Of a DNA stretch of 41,791 nucleotides, positions 15,429-23,898 are shown one piece after another. The DNA comes from Coriobacteriales bacterium (GTDB lineage Bacteria > Actinomycetota > Coriobacteriia > Coriobacteriales > Atopobiaceae): positions 1-41,791 of the forward strand of contig JAUMWN010000012.1 in NCBI GenBank assembly GCA_030529625.1, given 5' to 3'. Position numbers and translations under genes: made by a program. Every line of letters begins with the position of its first letter. Position 1 is the first letter of the stretch. The notes beneath the pieces were generated by a model. The model saw nothing but the letters and a program-made list of their open reading frames with translations, did no database searches and had not been told where the DNA came from.

Positions 15429-16445
15429 ATGTCTGTTGTTTTTGGACACGTGTGGGCCCTGTGGTGGTGGCGCAATACCCAAGTGAAGGCGACGGCCGAT
15501 AGCTTGCGCACAAATGTTTGCAGCTTGGAAAGGGCGCCAAGCACGGTGGCCGAACTCAAGAAAGAGCATGTCTACGATAAGCGGCAAGCGTATCTTGCAC
15601 GTGGGTTTCCTCAGGACTTGCCGTTGGATTTGCTATCCAAGGATGCGGTGCCACGTGCTCGCCTTGTTGGAGTGAAGATTCACCAATGGAATGGTACCGT
15701 GCCGTTGGGCGCACTGTGCGTAGCGGGCTCGGACTTCGTGTGCTCGCCGGAGTTCTGCCTCGTCCTTGTTGCGTGCTGCATTCGGGGCATTTGCCAGGAG
15801 CGATTGGCGGACTGGCAGTACACGGTCGTGCTGGCGGAACTTGCCTGCGAGTTATGCGGTACGTATTCCAAGCAGGATACCAAGAGGGGATTCAAGAACA
15901 GGGATGTGCCGCTCGTGAACACGTTCCAACTGTTCGCGTTCGTAACAAGCGTCAACCACAATCGCGGTGCAACGCGTGCCTACGAGGCAATTCGTTGGGC
16001 TGTAGACGGCCTCAACTCACCGATGGAGACGGCCCTCTACCTTATGCTGTGCCTGCCGCGTATGTGGGGCGGCCTTGCGCTGCCGCGCCCGCGCTCCAAC
16101 TGGGTGCTCGACGTTCCTTCCGGGCTGTGGCAAAAGACGCGTCACCGTCACATCATGCCCGACCTGTACTGGCCTGAGTTTGCACTTATCGTCGAGTTCT
16201 TTGGCGAGGATGCCCATGAGGGTCGCGAGGTGCCCGATGCCGAGCGCCAGGAGCTGGCCCAGGACATGGGATACAAGGTCATCACGTTTAGGAATGACGA
16301 CCTGCAGGATTTGAGGCGGTTCAATGCAAAGGCGGGTGTAGTTGCGCGGTATCTTGGCCACGAGCTTCCGGAGGTAAGCGGTTCGTTTGCTGGCCTTCAG
16401 GGCATGTTGCAACGGATGCTGGTGGCCCACAAGCGATGGGTGTAG
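15429..16445 (+). CDS. unknown protein with C-terminal PD-(D/E)XK-nuclease-like (DUF559/VSR-like) region
   Basis: A 338-residue protein. Residues 1-190 match nothing I can name, though LCVAGSDFVCSPEFCLV (96-112) followed by ELACELCGTY recalls the second half of AbiEi-type proteins. The C-terminal part has the order of a DUF559/VSR-like nuclease: Glu200 in SPMETALYLMLCLP, Asp245 in MPDLYWPEFALIVEF, Glu256, His263 in DAHEG, then QDMGYKVITFRNDDL (residues 278-292). The canonical ExK lysine is not present at Glu256 (it reads EFF), so catalysis is unproven. ATG 15429 is chosen for the strong GGAAGGGAGGG upstream; a TTG at 15405 is in frame. Codon use is less GC-biased than its neighbours, and 150-bp palindromic repeats stand on both sides, which suggests transfer. 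A defence or repeat-processing role is possible but is inference. Confidence 0.7.
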   Translation: MSVVFGHVWALWWWRNTQVKATADSLRTNVCSLERAPSTVAELKKEHVYDKRQAYLARGFPQDLPLDLLSKDAVPRARLVGVKIHQWNGTVPLGALCVAGSDFVCSPEFCLVLVACCIRGICQERLADWQYTVVLAELACELCGTYSKQDTKRGFKNRDVPLVNTFQLFAFVTSVNHNRGATRAYEAIRWAVDGLNSPMETALYLMLCLPRMWGGLALPRPRSNWVLDVPSGLWQKTRHRHIMPDLYWPEFALIVEFFGEDAHEGREVPDAERQELAQDMGYKVITFRNDDLQDLRRFNAKAGVVARYLGHELPEVSGSFAGLQGMLQRMLVAHKRWV

Positions 16446-16494
16446 GACTTAGGATGCCGCCATTGTTCGTGCAGACTTGCCCGTTGGGGGTGTG

Positions 16495-16642
16495 CTGCAG
16501 ATAAGGGCGGGCTATTCTGCACAGTTTGGGGTGCCCTTATCTGCGGATTTGCATTTGGCAAGCCCGTGACCTGCGGTTTTGTAATCGACCTGCAGATAAG
16601 GGCGGGCTATTCTGCACAGTTTAGGGGGTCCTTATCTGCGGG
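16495..16642. repeat. right copy of GCAGATAAGGG palindrome pair
   Basis: A direct copy of the pair at 15059-15208. Unit 3 has arms GCAGATAAGGGC (16497-16508) and GCCCTTATCTGC (16533-16544). Unit 4 starts CTGCAGATAAGG at 16590 and closes with CCTTATCTGCGG at 16630-16641. Both loops hold TTCTGCACAGTTT. The spacer AAGCCCGTGACCTGCGG then TTTTGTAATCGA matches the left spacer with few changes. Units 2, 3 and 4 share orientation; unit 1 is flipped. Confidence 0.85.
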
Positions 16643-16713
16643 TTATATGACGTGGCGCTGCGACTGGTTGCCTCTCGTTCCCGTAGGGAAGAAAAACTCA
16701 CTGGCAGTTCGCC

Positions 16714-18795
16714 TCAGCCGCGTTCGGCGTTGGCGAGGACGAATGGGTGGACGCTTGTGGCGCCCATACCTCGAAGCAGGCTTCCGCATACGGTGAGTGT
16801 CCACTTTGAGTCAACGAGGTCGTCCACGAGCAGCACGGGGCCAGCCAACCGCACACCTTGAGCCGGCTGGTAACCCGCAAGCGCGTTCTTGCACGAAAAA
16901 AAGCTGTTCTCCTGCGTTGACTGTGGCGGCACGGGATTCTTTGCGAGGGCGTCCACCAGAGGAAGGCCAAGCTGCCAGGCCAGGCGCGAGGCATAGTCGC
17001 GCACAGCCGAACGTGTGAGCGAGGGCACAGGCACGACGGCCACGATGCCCTGTGTGCGCACGCAAGGGGCGAGCGTCTTTGCGCCCTGCCACACGAGCTC
17101 ATCGTCAAACGGCACGTTCGCATCCAGCGCCTGCGCGACCAGTCCTCCCAAGCGGCCCCATCCCAGCCTCGCCAGGCACATGCCCTCCTCGTTTGGCTCG
17201 CGAATCACGACCGAGCCTCCCACCAGGTCTCGCGACGGCCAGCGCTTGCGCGGCACGATGGCCAGATGGTCGCGATCAACGAACTCGGAGGCCACGTGCC
17301 GGTCGTGGTCGGACGGCTCCCGCATGGCGAACACGTGGCCACCTAGGCAGTTCGCGCAGTGTCCGCATACGGGCGCCAGCGTGTCGCCCAGAGCCTGCAC
17401 GACGGCTTGGCTGGAGCAGGTGTGCCCCTCGGCGAAGTCAACCACGCTCTGCAGCTCGGCATGCCGACGCGCGGTTATGGCCTCGTAGTGCGCGCTGTTA
17501 TAGGCAAACGGCTGCTCTGTGGCGCGGTAGCGAGGCCCCTCCTTAACGACGAACCCGTCGTTTTGCAAGAAGTCGAGCGCCTTGTTGAGGCGGGCCCGGC
17601 GCATGTTGAGCTCGTTGAGCAGGTCCATAAAGCGCACGCCTCCAGGCGCCGAGGCGATTATGTGCGCAACGCGCCTGGTCTCGTCCTCAGTGGGAAACGC
17701 GCTGGCGATAAAGTACTCCTGGATGCGCAGGTCGGATTCGTCGCCGTACAAAAGGATCGCGTAGGCCCGGTCCAGCTTGCGTCCGGCGCGGCCAATCTGC
17801 TGGTAGTAGTCCACGATGCCCGACGGCAACTGAAAATGCACGACAAACGCAATGTCGTCCTTGTCGTATCCCATGCCCACCGCCGAGGTCGCCACGAGCG
17901 CCTTGATGCGGTTTTGGTCGAAGAGCCGCAGCGTCTGGGTGCGCTCCGCCGGGTCGCGCTTGGAGTGATACGACCGCGCGGGCATGCCGTTTTCCTCCAG
18001 GAGCTGCGCCACGCGGTCGCAGTCGTGCGTGGTGGTGCAGTAGATCAGGCCGGAGCCGGGCATCTGGCTCAGGTTGGCGAGCAGCCACGCGTACTTCTCG
18101 ACGGCGTTGGCGGCACGCACCACCTCGATGGACAGTGAGTCGCGCACCAGGGGTCCGCGCGACACGTACACGTCGCCGCCCAGCTGCAGGCAGATGTCGT
18201 CGATAACGGCATCGGTGGCCGTGGCCGTGGTAGCAAGCAGCGGAACGCCATCCAGGTTGGGCAGGACCGATCGCAGGCGCGTGTACTCCAGGCGGAAGTC
18301 GTGGCCCCAGTCGGAGATGCAGTGCGCCTCGTCTATTACGAAGAGACCGATTTGCATATGGGGCAGCGCCTGTTGCATGTCGGCGGCAAACAGCGTCTCG
18401 GGCGTGGTGAACAGCAGGTCCACGGCGCCGGTGCGCACGTCGTCTAGGATCTGCGGGCGCAGCTCCTTCTCGACCGAGCTGTTGAGGACCTCGCAGACCA
18501 GCCCCATGGATCGGGCGGCCTCGATCTGGTTGTCCATGAGCGAGATGAGCGGGCTTATTACCAAGGTGACGCCAAGGCCGAGCTGGCGCTGGATCCTGGT
18601 GGCGACAAAGTAGACCAGGCTCTTGCCCCATCCGGTTCGCTGGACCACGAGGGTGCGGCGGTGGGAGAGCGTCGCCTCGATGGCCTCGTATTGGCCTGGG
18701 CGAAACTGCGCGTTGGGGCCAAAGAGCTCATGGAGCGTATGCTGGGCCTGGTCGAACACCCAAGGGTCTGGTGTGTGCGGTTGCGTGTGGGGCAT
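16714..18795 (-). CDS. RecQ-type helicase fused to a phosphoribosyltransferase-like domain
   Basis: A 693-residue protein. Residues ~15-350 are a superfamily 2 helicase: FRPGQYEAIEA, Walker A RTGWGKS (53-59), VIDEAHCISDWGHDFR (DEAH at 155-158), ATSAVGMGYDKDDI and QQIGRAGRKLDRA (motif VI). A winged-helix-like region and a cysteine cluster (HTCSS...CGHCANC) follow, as in RecQ zinc domains. There is no HRDC domain. The last ~90 residues match a ComF-like phosphoribosyltransferase: VVPVPSLTRSAVRDYASRLA, then VLLVDDLVDSKWTL (654-667) in place of the PRPP loop. RecQ unwinds DNA 3'-5' in repair; the fused domain's role is unknown. GGAGAG before ATG 18795 decides the start; a longer frame to 18900 would cross the divergent promoter. 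Confidence 0.88.
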   Translation of the reverse strand: MPHTQPHTPDPWVFDQAQHTLHELFGPNAQFRPGQYEAIEATLSHRRTLVVQRTGWGKSLVYFVATRIQRQLGLGVTLVISPLISLMDNQIEAARSMGLVCEVLNSSVEKELRPQILDDVRTGAVDLLFTTPETLFAADMQQALPHMQIGLFVIDEAHCISDWGHDFRLEYTRLRSVLPNLDGVPLLATTATATDAVIDDICLQLGGDVYVSRGPLVRDSLSIEVVRAANAVEKYAWLLANLSQMPGSGLIYCTTTHDCDRVAQLLEENGMPARSYHSKRDPAERTQTLRLFDQNRIKALVATSAVGMGYDKDDIAFVVHFQLPSGIVDYYQQIGRAGRKLDRAYAILLYGDESDLRIQEYFIASAFPTEDETRRVAHIIASAPGGVRFMDLLNELNMRRARLNKALDFLQNDGFVVKEGPRYRATEQPFAYNSAHYEAITARRHAELQSVVDFAEGHTCSSQAVVQALGDTLAPVCGHCANCLGGHVFAMREPSDHDRHVASEFVDRDHLAIVPRKRWPSRDLVGGSVVIREPNEEGMCLARLGWGRLGGLVAQALDANVPFDDELVWQGAKTLAPCVRTQGIVAVVPVPSLTRSAVRDYASRLAWQLGLPLVDALAKNPVPPQSTQENSFFSCKNALAGYQPAQGVRLAGPVLLVDDLVDSKWTLTVCGSLLRGMGATSVHPFVLANAERG

Positions 18796-18849
18796 GGCTC
18801 TCCAATCTGTGGTGTACTCGGGTATTGTCCCATATGCGTCCGTATGGTT

Positions 18850-18855
18850 TATACT
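18850..18855 (+). promoter_or_regulatory. probable -10 for the galactofuranosyltransferase operon
   Basis: TATACT at 18850-18855 has TTGTCC at 18825-18830, a spacing of 19 bases. It lies in the 103-base gap between the divergent recQ-like gene and the gene at 18899. It would give a ~37-base leader containing the GGAGG ribosome site. Confidence 0.45.
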
Positions 18856-18898
18856 CAAGGCGTTGCACCACGACGAACACCACATGGAGGGCAGGTCC

Positions 18899-20770
18899 AT
18901 GCAAACAGACTACCGACTTTGCAACGTAATCTTTACCGACGGGACACGCTCGGACGAGTTCCCCGAGCTCTATGTGCGCAAGAGCGACCGCGTGTACGGC
19001 GCCGACGACGGTTCGAGCAGCCTTGGTGACGCGACACGCACGACCTACGACTTTGCCACCTACTTTAACGCGCTTTCGTGGGAGAAGTGGCGCCAGTATA
19101 CGCGCGTGGACAATGCGCATCTGCACGTGGAGGCAAAGGGCACGTTCGACATCACGCTGGTTGCCTACGAGCGCACCATGGTGCGGCCCAGGCGCGTGGT
19201 TCTGGAGCGCACATCGTGCGACTTTGCAACGTACGAGGTGCTCGACCTCGCGTATCCCGACATCGACGCCCTGTTCCTCACCTTCGAGATCACGACGCGG
19301 GGCAAGGTGGACGTGCGCGAGGCGTATTACTACACCCGCATAGACGATGCGCTCATCCGCCCCGTGGAGCTTGCGGTTGCCACGACCACCTTCTGCAAGG
19401 AGGACTACGTCATCCCCAACATCGAGCTGTTCCGCGACGGCGTCTTGGGGTGCGACGAGCCCGTGGCGTCACACCTCACCCTGCACGTTATCGACAACGG
19501 ACGCACGCTTGACCCCGACGGGCTGGAGGGACCGGGCATCCACGTGCACCCCAACCCCAACGTGGGCGGCGCCGGCGGCTTTACCCGCGGCATGCTCGAG
19601 GCCATGGAGCAGGAACCTAAGGCCACGCATGTGCTGCTCATGGACGACGACGTTCAGATCTCGCCCGAGAGTCTCAAGCGCACCTACAACCTGCTCACGC
19701 TGGTGCGCGACGAGTACCGCGACGCGTTCGTGAGCGGCGCCATGCTCTCCTTCGAGCAGCAGGACGAGTTCCATGAGGACACGGGCTGGGTGCGCCCGGA
19801 CGGCACCTACGCCGCGTACAAGGAGCGCGGCGAGGAGGAGGACCGCTACGTGATCACCACGCTGGAGGGCATCACGCACGTGGAGACGGACTCGCCGCAT
19901 CACGAGAACCGCTACGCCGGCTGGTGGTACTGCTGCATTCCCATGTCGTGCATCGAGCGTAGCGGCCTGCCGCTGCCGCTGTTCATTCGCGGCGACGACG
20001 CGGAGTACGGCAACCGGGCGGCGCGCGGCTTTATCACCATGAACGGCATCTGCCTGTGGCACATGACGTTCTTTGACAAGTTCAGCGCCTCGCTGGATCG
20101 CTACCAGTTCCAGCGCAACTCCTTCATTGCCCAGGCCACCACGGGTGTGTATCCGCACGTGGACTTTATGATCAACTTCCACTACGTCACGTTGCTCGAC
20201 CTCAAGACGTTCAACTACGACGGTGCCGAGATGTCGCTGCGCGCGCTGGAGGACTTCCTCAAGGGTCCCGACTTCATCAAGCACGTTAAGGGTGCCGAGC
20301 TCATGCGCGAGAACGGCGCGTTCAACGAGAAGCTCGTGCCCATCGAGGAGCTTGAGCAGGAGGAGCCGGCGGTGGCGTGTGCGAGCTTCAACACCAACGA
20401 CCCCTACGACACGGGCGAGCGCAACATCGTGACCAAGCTGTTGGATTTTGGCACGTACAACGGACAGCGTGGTCCCGGCAAGCTGGCTCCCGGTGGCCTG
20501 GGCGTGATGCCGTACAACGGCTGGTTCTATCCGCCCAACGACATCCGCGGCAAGGACATGCTGCTGGCAGTCTCACGCGACGGGCGCAATGGCGTCCTGC
20601 GCCGCAAGGATCGCGCGCGGTTTGACGAGCTGTTCCGCAGGTACAAGGCCCTGCGCAAGGAGTTCGACAAGCGCCACGACGAGGTGTATGCGCAGTGGGC
20701 CGCCGCTCGCGAGGAGCTCACCTCGGTCGAGTTCTGGAAGTGGTACCTGGAGGATCAGGCGAGCTCGTAA
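18899..20770 (+). CDS. GlfT2-like galactofuranosyltransferase
   Basis: A 623-residue GT2 enzyme close in length and layout to mycobacterial GlfT2 (637 residues), which extends the galactofuran chain of the cell wall from UDP-galactofuranose. Residues 1-150 form an N-terminal beta-rich region. Then come DNGRTLDPDGLEG, the donor-binding NPNVGGAGGFTRGML (219-233) and the metal site LLMDDDVQISPESL, with DDD at 249-251 (256-258 in GlfT2). The acceptor-side ICLWHMTFFDKFSASLDRYQ carries the conserved His. A C-terminal helical part follows. GGAGG sits 8 bases before ATG 18899. The stop overlaps the start of the next transferase (TAATG), so the two are coupled. UDP-galactopyranose mutase is not in the window. 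Donor identity is by family resemblance. Confidence 0.87.
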   Translation: MQTDYRLCNVIFTDGTRSDEFPELYVRKSDRVYGADDGSSSLGDATRTTYDFATYFNALSWEKWRQYTRVDNAHLHVEAKGTFDITLVAYERTMVRPRRVVLERTSCDFATYEVLDLAYPDIDALFLTFEITTRGKVDVREAYYYTRIDDALIRPVELAVATTTFCKEDYVIPNIELFRDGVLGCDEPVASHLTLHVIDNGRTLDPDGLEGPGIHVHPNPNVGGAGGFTRGMLEAMEQEPKATHVLLMDDDVQISPESLKRTYNLLTLVRDEYRDAFVSGAMLSFEQQDEFHEDTGWVRPDGTYAAYKERGEEEDRYVITTLEGITHVETDSPHHENRYAGWWYCCIPMSCIERSGLPLPLFIRGDDAEYGNRAARGFITMNGICLWHMTFFDKFSASLDRYQFQRNSFIAQATTGVYPHVDFMINFHYVTLLDLKTFNYDGAEMSLRALEDFLKGPDFIKHVKGAELMRENGAFNEKLVPIEELEQEEPAVACASFNTNDPYDTGERNIVTKLLDFGTYNGQRGPGKLAPGGLGVMPYNGWFYPPNDIRGKDMLLAVSRDGRNGVLRRKDRARFDELFRRYKALRKEFDKRHDEVYAQWAAAREELTSVEFWKWYLEDQASS

Positions 20771-23700
20771 TGGCGCTGGGGACAATGGCCGCAGGGCGGC
20801 GGCCGCGCGTGACGTTTGGCACGACGTGTCGCGGCGGTGGAAAGATTTACGTGGTCCTTGGGGAGACCGACCTCGAGGGCATGACGCTTCGGGCGACCGC
20901 GCGGGTTCGAGGGGACCTGCCGGTGCCCGCGCGCATCGTGGGGCTGGAGGACGGACGACACGCGCTGGTGCTCTGCGTGCTCGATGCAACACAGACCGTT
21001 GTGGTGGAGGCGCTCGACGAGCAGGGCGTATGCGTCGCCCGTGCCACGACTAACGTGGGCAGGCACCTGGCGCGGCTGAGGTCGATGGCCAACACGTTGG
21101 CCGGGCATCCCGACATTGCGATGGTGCGCAACTGCGACGAGCGCCCGCTGCCGGGTGACATGGAGCTGGTCTCGTGCCGTGCGGTGCCGAGTGGTGAGAA
21201 GGGTGCGCTGTTGCACGCGGTGTTCTCGTATCCGGCGGACGTGTGCGGCGAGCGGGATGGCCTGGACGAGTACGGCGAAGTCGATCTGGACGTACGAGCC
21301 TTCTCTGCGGATGGGTGTGAGCTTTCGCACGACCGCATGCACGTGTTGGGTTCGTGCGTCGCACCGCATATGCGCATCCCGGAGATCTCGTGCCGATACG
21401 TGAGCGTGTCGGTTCCTGCGGAACGTCCGGACTTGTCCGATGCCGATGCCCCAGCCTTGTGGGCGCGCGCGATCGGCTACGAGGGACTCTGGCGGTTGAC
21501 ACCCAAGGATGGCCCTTTGGTTCCTTGGGCCCGCTCGCCGCAGATGCAGGATCTGGTTGACGGCACGCCTTGGCAGGGCGTGCATGTTGCGGCGATTGAG
21601 GACACGGACTGCGTGCTAGTCTCCTCTGCTGACGACGCGATTGAGGGAGACGTGTTGCGACAGCTCGTGACGGTCGCCTCGTGCGAGGACGTGGGCGTTG
21701 CCGCGCCCCGATGCCTGTTTGCCGACGGTACCGTGGCGCGCGGCGAGCTGGTGGTCGACCATCTCAACTGGCGAATCGAGCAGTACGGTGAGCTGGTGGT
21801 GCCGGGTGAGCCGCACGAGGTGGTTGCCACGTGCGCCGAGCCGCTCGTGATGCGGCGTTCGGTCTGGGATGCTGTGGGCGGCGTGAGCGAGGGTGCCGGT
21901 GAGCGCGCGTGGTTTGCCGACCTGTGCCTCAAGATGCGCGCCCGGGGCCTTGCGGTGATGGAGGTCCCGCAGGCGGCGATTCTTGTTGGTGCCTCGACCC
22001 GGGACATGGGTGTGGCAAGCGCCAACGACCTCATGCAGGACGTACGTGCCGACGCCTGGCTCAAGCGGCGATGGCCCGAGGTGCTGGGCCTGGGTGGGTC
22101 TGCGCCCGCGGACGCGCTGGGTGAGGTCCAGGTGGGCATTCGCGTGACGAAGGTCATTCGCGACCGCGACGAGGACATCGTGCGCGGCGACGTGGAGGTC
22201 GCCGGACCCGAGGCCGACGTGAGCGGTGAGCTTGACCTTAAGGTGCGGGGCGCAGATGAGAACCCCATCACGTCTTCGTGGGTGTGCATGGGAGACCGAG
22301 CGAACGCGCTTGGCGAGGGTCTGGCGCACCGTGTCGTGGGCTTCTCGGCGCGCATTCCGGCGGCGATGAGCGAGTTTGCGATTCGCATGACGACGGTGGG
22401 TCCGCACCCGCAGACGCAGACGCTGCGTGTGGATGGCGCCTGTCTGGACGACCTGCGCAACGCGTGGTGGCGTCAGACCGTTGTGCCCGACCAAAACCCT
22501 GCCTACGACGAGTGGCTGCGCGCGCGGCATCGCCTCCCCAGGGCGGACCTGGCCCTGCAGCGCGAGCTTGCCACGAACCTTGAGGACCCGCCGGTTTTCT
22601 CGGTTATCGTGGAGACGGAGGACGCGCCCAGCGAGGAGGTGGCGCGCACACTGGAGTCGGTTTGCGCGCAGACCTATGCGCACTACGAGCTCGTGAGCGA
22701 TCCAGATGCAGAGCCGCAGGGTGACTTCGTGCTGGGTCTGGAGCCCGGGGACGTGTTGGAGCCCGACGCCCTGTTTTGGCTGGCTCGCGAGGTGCGGCTG
22801 CATCCGGAGGCCGAGCTCGTGTACGGCGACGAGGACAGCCTGCTGGACGGCCGGTATTGTCTGCCGGTCCTCAAGCCGGACTACGACCAGGAGCGCCTGC
22901 GCCATCAGGACTATCTGGGTCGCATGGTGGCAACGCGGGTGGACGTGACGCAGGCGACGGTTGGCTGCCACGTCCCGCGCGTGCTTTTGCACACGGCGAT
23001 TCCCTGCAAGATGGGTTGGCACCGGCCGCCAGAGCCGGTGTGGCAGGGGCCTCGTCCGCTCGTCTCGATCGTGATTCCCAACAAGGACATGGCGCCCGTC
23101 CTTGAGCGCTGCGTGCGGTCGGTGCTGGAGCGTACCGCCTGGGACAACCTGGAGGTCGTGATCGTTGAGAACAACAGCGAGGACGCGCAGACGTTTGCGC
23201 TGTACGAGCGGCTACGGCGCACAGACGAGCGCGTGCGCGTGGTGACGTGCGATCTGGAGGACGGCTTCAACTTCTCGCGGCTCTGCAACGCGGGCGTTGT
23301 GCAGGCCGCAGGGTCGTACGTGCTGCTGCTCAACAACGACACGCAGGTGCTGGAGGCCGACTGGCTGGACCGGCTCATGGAGACGTGCTCGCGCGACGAG
23401 GTGGGATGCGTGGGCGCACGGCTGCTGTATCCCGACAACACGGTGCAGCACGTGGGCGTGCTCGTGGGCAGCCATCTGGGTCCCTGGCACGCGAACATGG
23501 ACGTTCCCGCCTCAGACGAGGGCTACCTGGGCATGAACGTGGTGCCGCATCGCATGCGTGCGGTGACGGGGGCGTGTCTGCTCATCCGGCGTGACGTGTG
23601 GGATACGGTGGGCGGCATGGACGAAGGCCTGCCTGTGGACTACAACGACGTCGACCTGTGCCTTAAAGTGGGGGAGCGGGGGCTTGCCGTGGTGGTGCGA

Positions 23701-23889
23701 CCCGACGTCACGCTGCGTCACTACGAGTCCGTGTCGCGTGGCGGCGAGCGTTCGGTGCAGGCGGCGGTGGGATTTGCGCATGCGGAAGGCGTGCTGCGTG
23801 CCCGGTGGGGACACCTCGTCTTTGGGGAGGACCCCAGCTTTAGCCCGAGCTTTTGTCACAACAGCGGCCGGTTCGTTCTTGACGTGTAG
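20770..23889 (+). CDS. large multi-module family 2 glycosyltransferase, partly degenerate
   Basis: A 1039-residue protein that starts inside the stop of the GlfT2-like gene (TAATG). Three GT-like modules can be seen. The first (about residues 250-430) has only the acceptor half: LVMRRSVWDAVGGVSEGAGE and then LCLKMRARGLAV. The second starts near residue 613 (FSVIVETEDAPSEEVARTL) and has YELV then EPGDVLEPDALFWL where a DxD would be. The third, from residue ~756, is complete: LVSIVIPNKDMAPVLERCV, LLNNDTQVLEADW, RAVTGACLLIRRDVWDTVGG and VDYNDVDLCLKV. Its C-terminal module closely resembles that of the 820-residue protein at 11288. Probably only the last module is catalytic. Donor and acceptor are unknown. 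Confidence 0.84.
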   Translation: MALGTMAAGRRPRVTFGTTCRGGGKIYVVLGETDLEGMTLRATARVRGDLPVPARIVGLEDGRHALVLCVLDATQTVVVEALDEQGVCVARATTNVGRHLARLRSMANTLAGHPDIAMVRNCDERPLPGDMELVSCRAVPSGEKGALLHAVFSYPADVCGERDGLDEYGEVDLDVRAFSADGCELSHDRMHVLGSCVAPHMRIPEISCRYVSVSVPAERPDLSDADAPALWARAIGYEGLWRLTPKDGPLVPWARSPQMQDLVDGTPWQGVHVAAIEDTDCVLVSSADDAIEGDVLRQLVTVASCEDVGVAAPRCLFADGTVARGELVVDHLNWRIEQYGELVVPGEPHEVVATCAEPLVMRRSVWDAVGGVSEGAGERAWFADLCLKMRARGLAVMEVPQAAILVGASTRDMGVASANDLMQDVRADAWLKRRWPEVLGLGGSAPADALGEVQVGIRVTKVIRDRDEDIVRGDVEVAGPEADVSGELDLKVRGADENPITSSWVCMGDRANALGEGLAHRVVGFSARIPAAMSEFAIRMTTVGPHPQTQTLRVDGACLDDLRNAWWRQTVVPDQNPAYDEWLRARHRLPRADLALQRELATNLEDPPVFSVIVETEDAPSEEVARTLESVCAQTYAHYELVSDPDAEPQGDFVLGLEPGDVLEPDALFWLAREVRLHPEAELVYGDEDSLLDGRYCLPVLKPDYDQERLRHQDYLGRMVATRVDVTQATVGCHVPRVLLHTAIPCKMGWHRPPEPVWQGPRPLVSIVIPNKDMAPVLERCVRSVLERTAWDNLEVVIVENNSEDAQTFALYERLRRTDERVRVVTCDLEDGFNFSRLCNAGVVQAAGSYVLLLNNDTQVLEADWLDRLMETCSRDEVGCVGARLLYPDNTVQHVGVLVGSHLGPWHANMDVPASDEGYLGMNVVPHRMRAVTGACLLIRRDVWDTVGGMDEGLPVDYNDVDLCLKVGERGLAVVVRPDVTLRHYESVSRGGERSVQAAVGFAHAEGVLRARWGHLVFGEDPSFSPSFCHNSGRFVLDV

Positions 23890-23898
23890 GGAGCGCGC

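Noticed and set aside
15059..16642. CRISPR array or integron cassette array
   Set aside because: There are only two copies of the repeat pair with a gene between them, no regular spacers, and no cas or integrase gene nearby.
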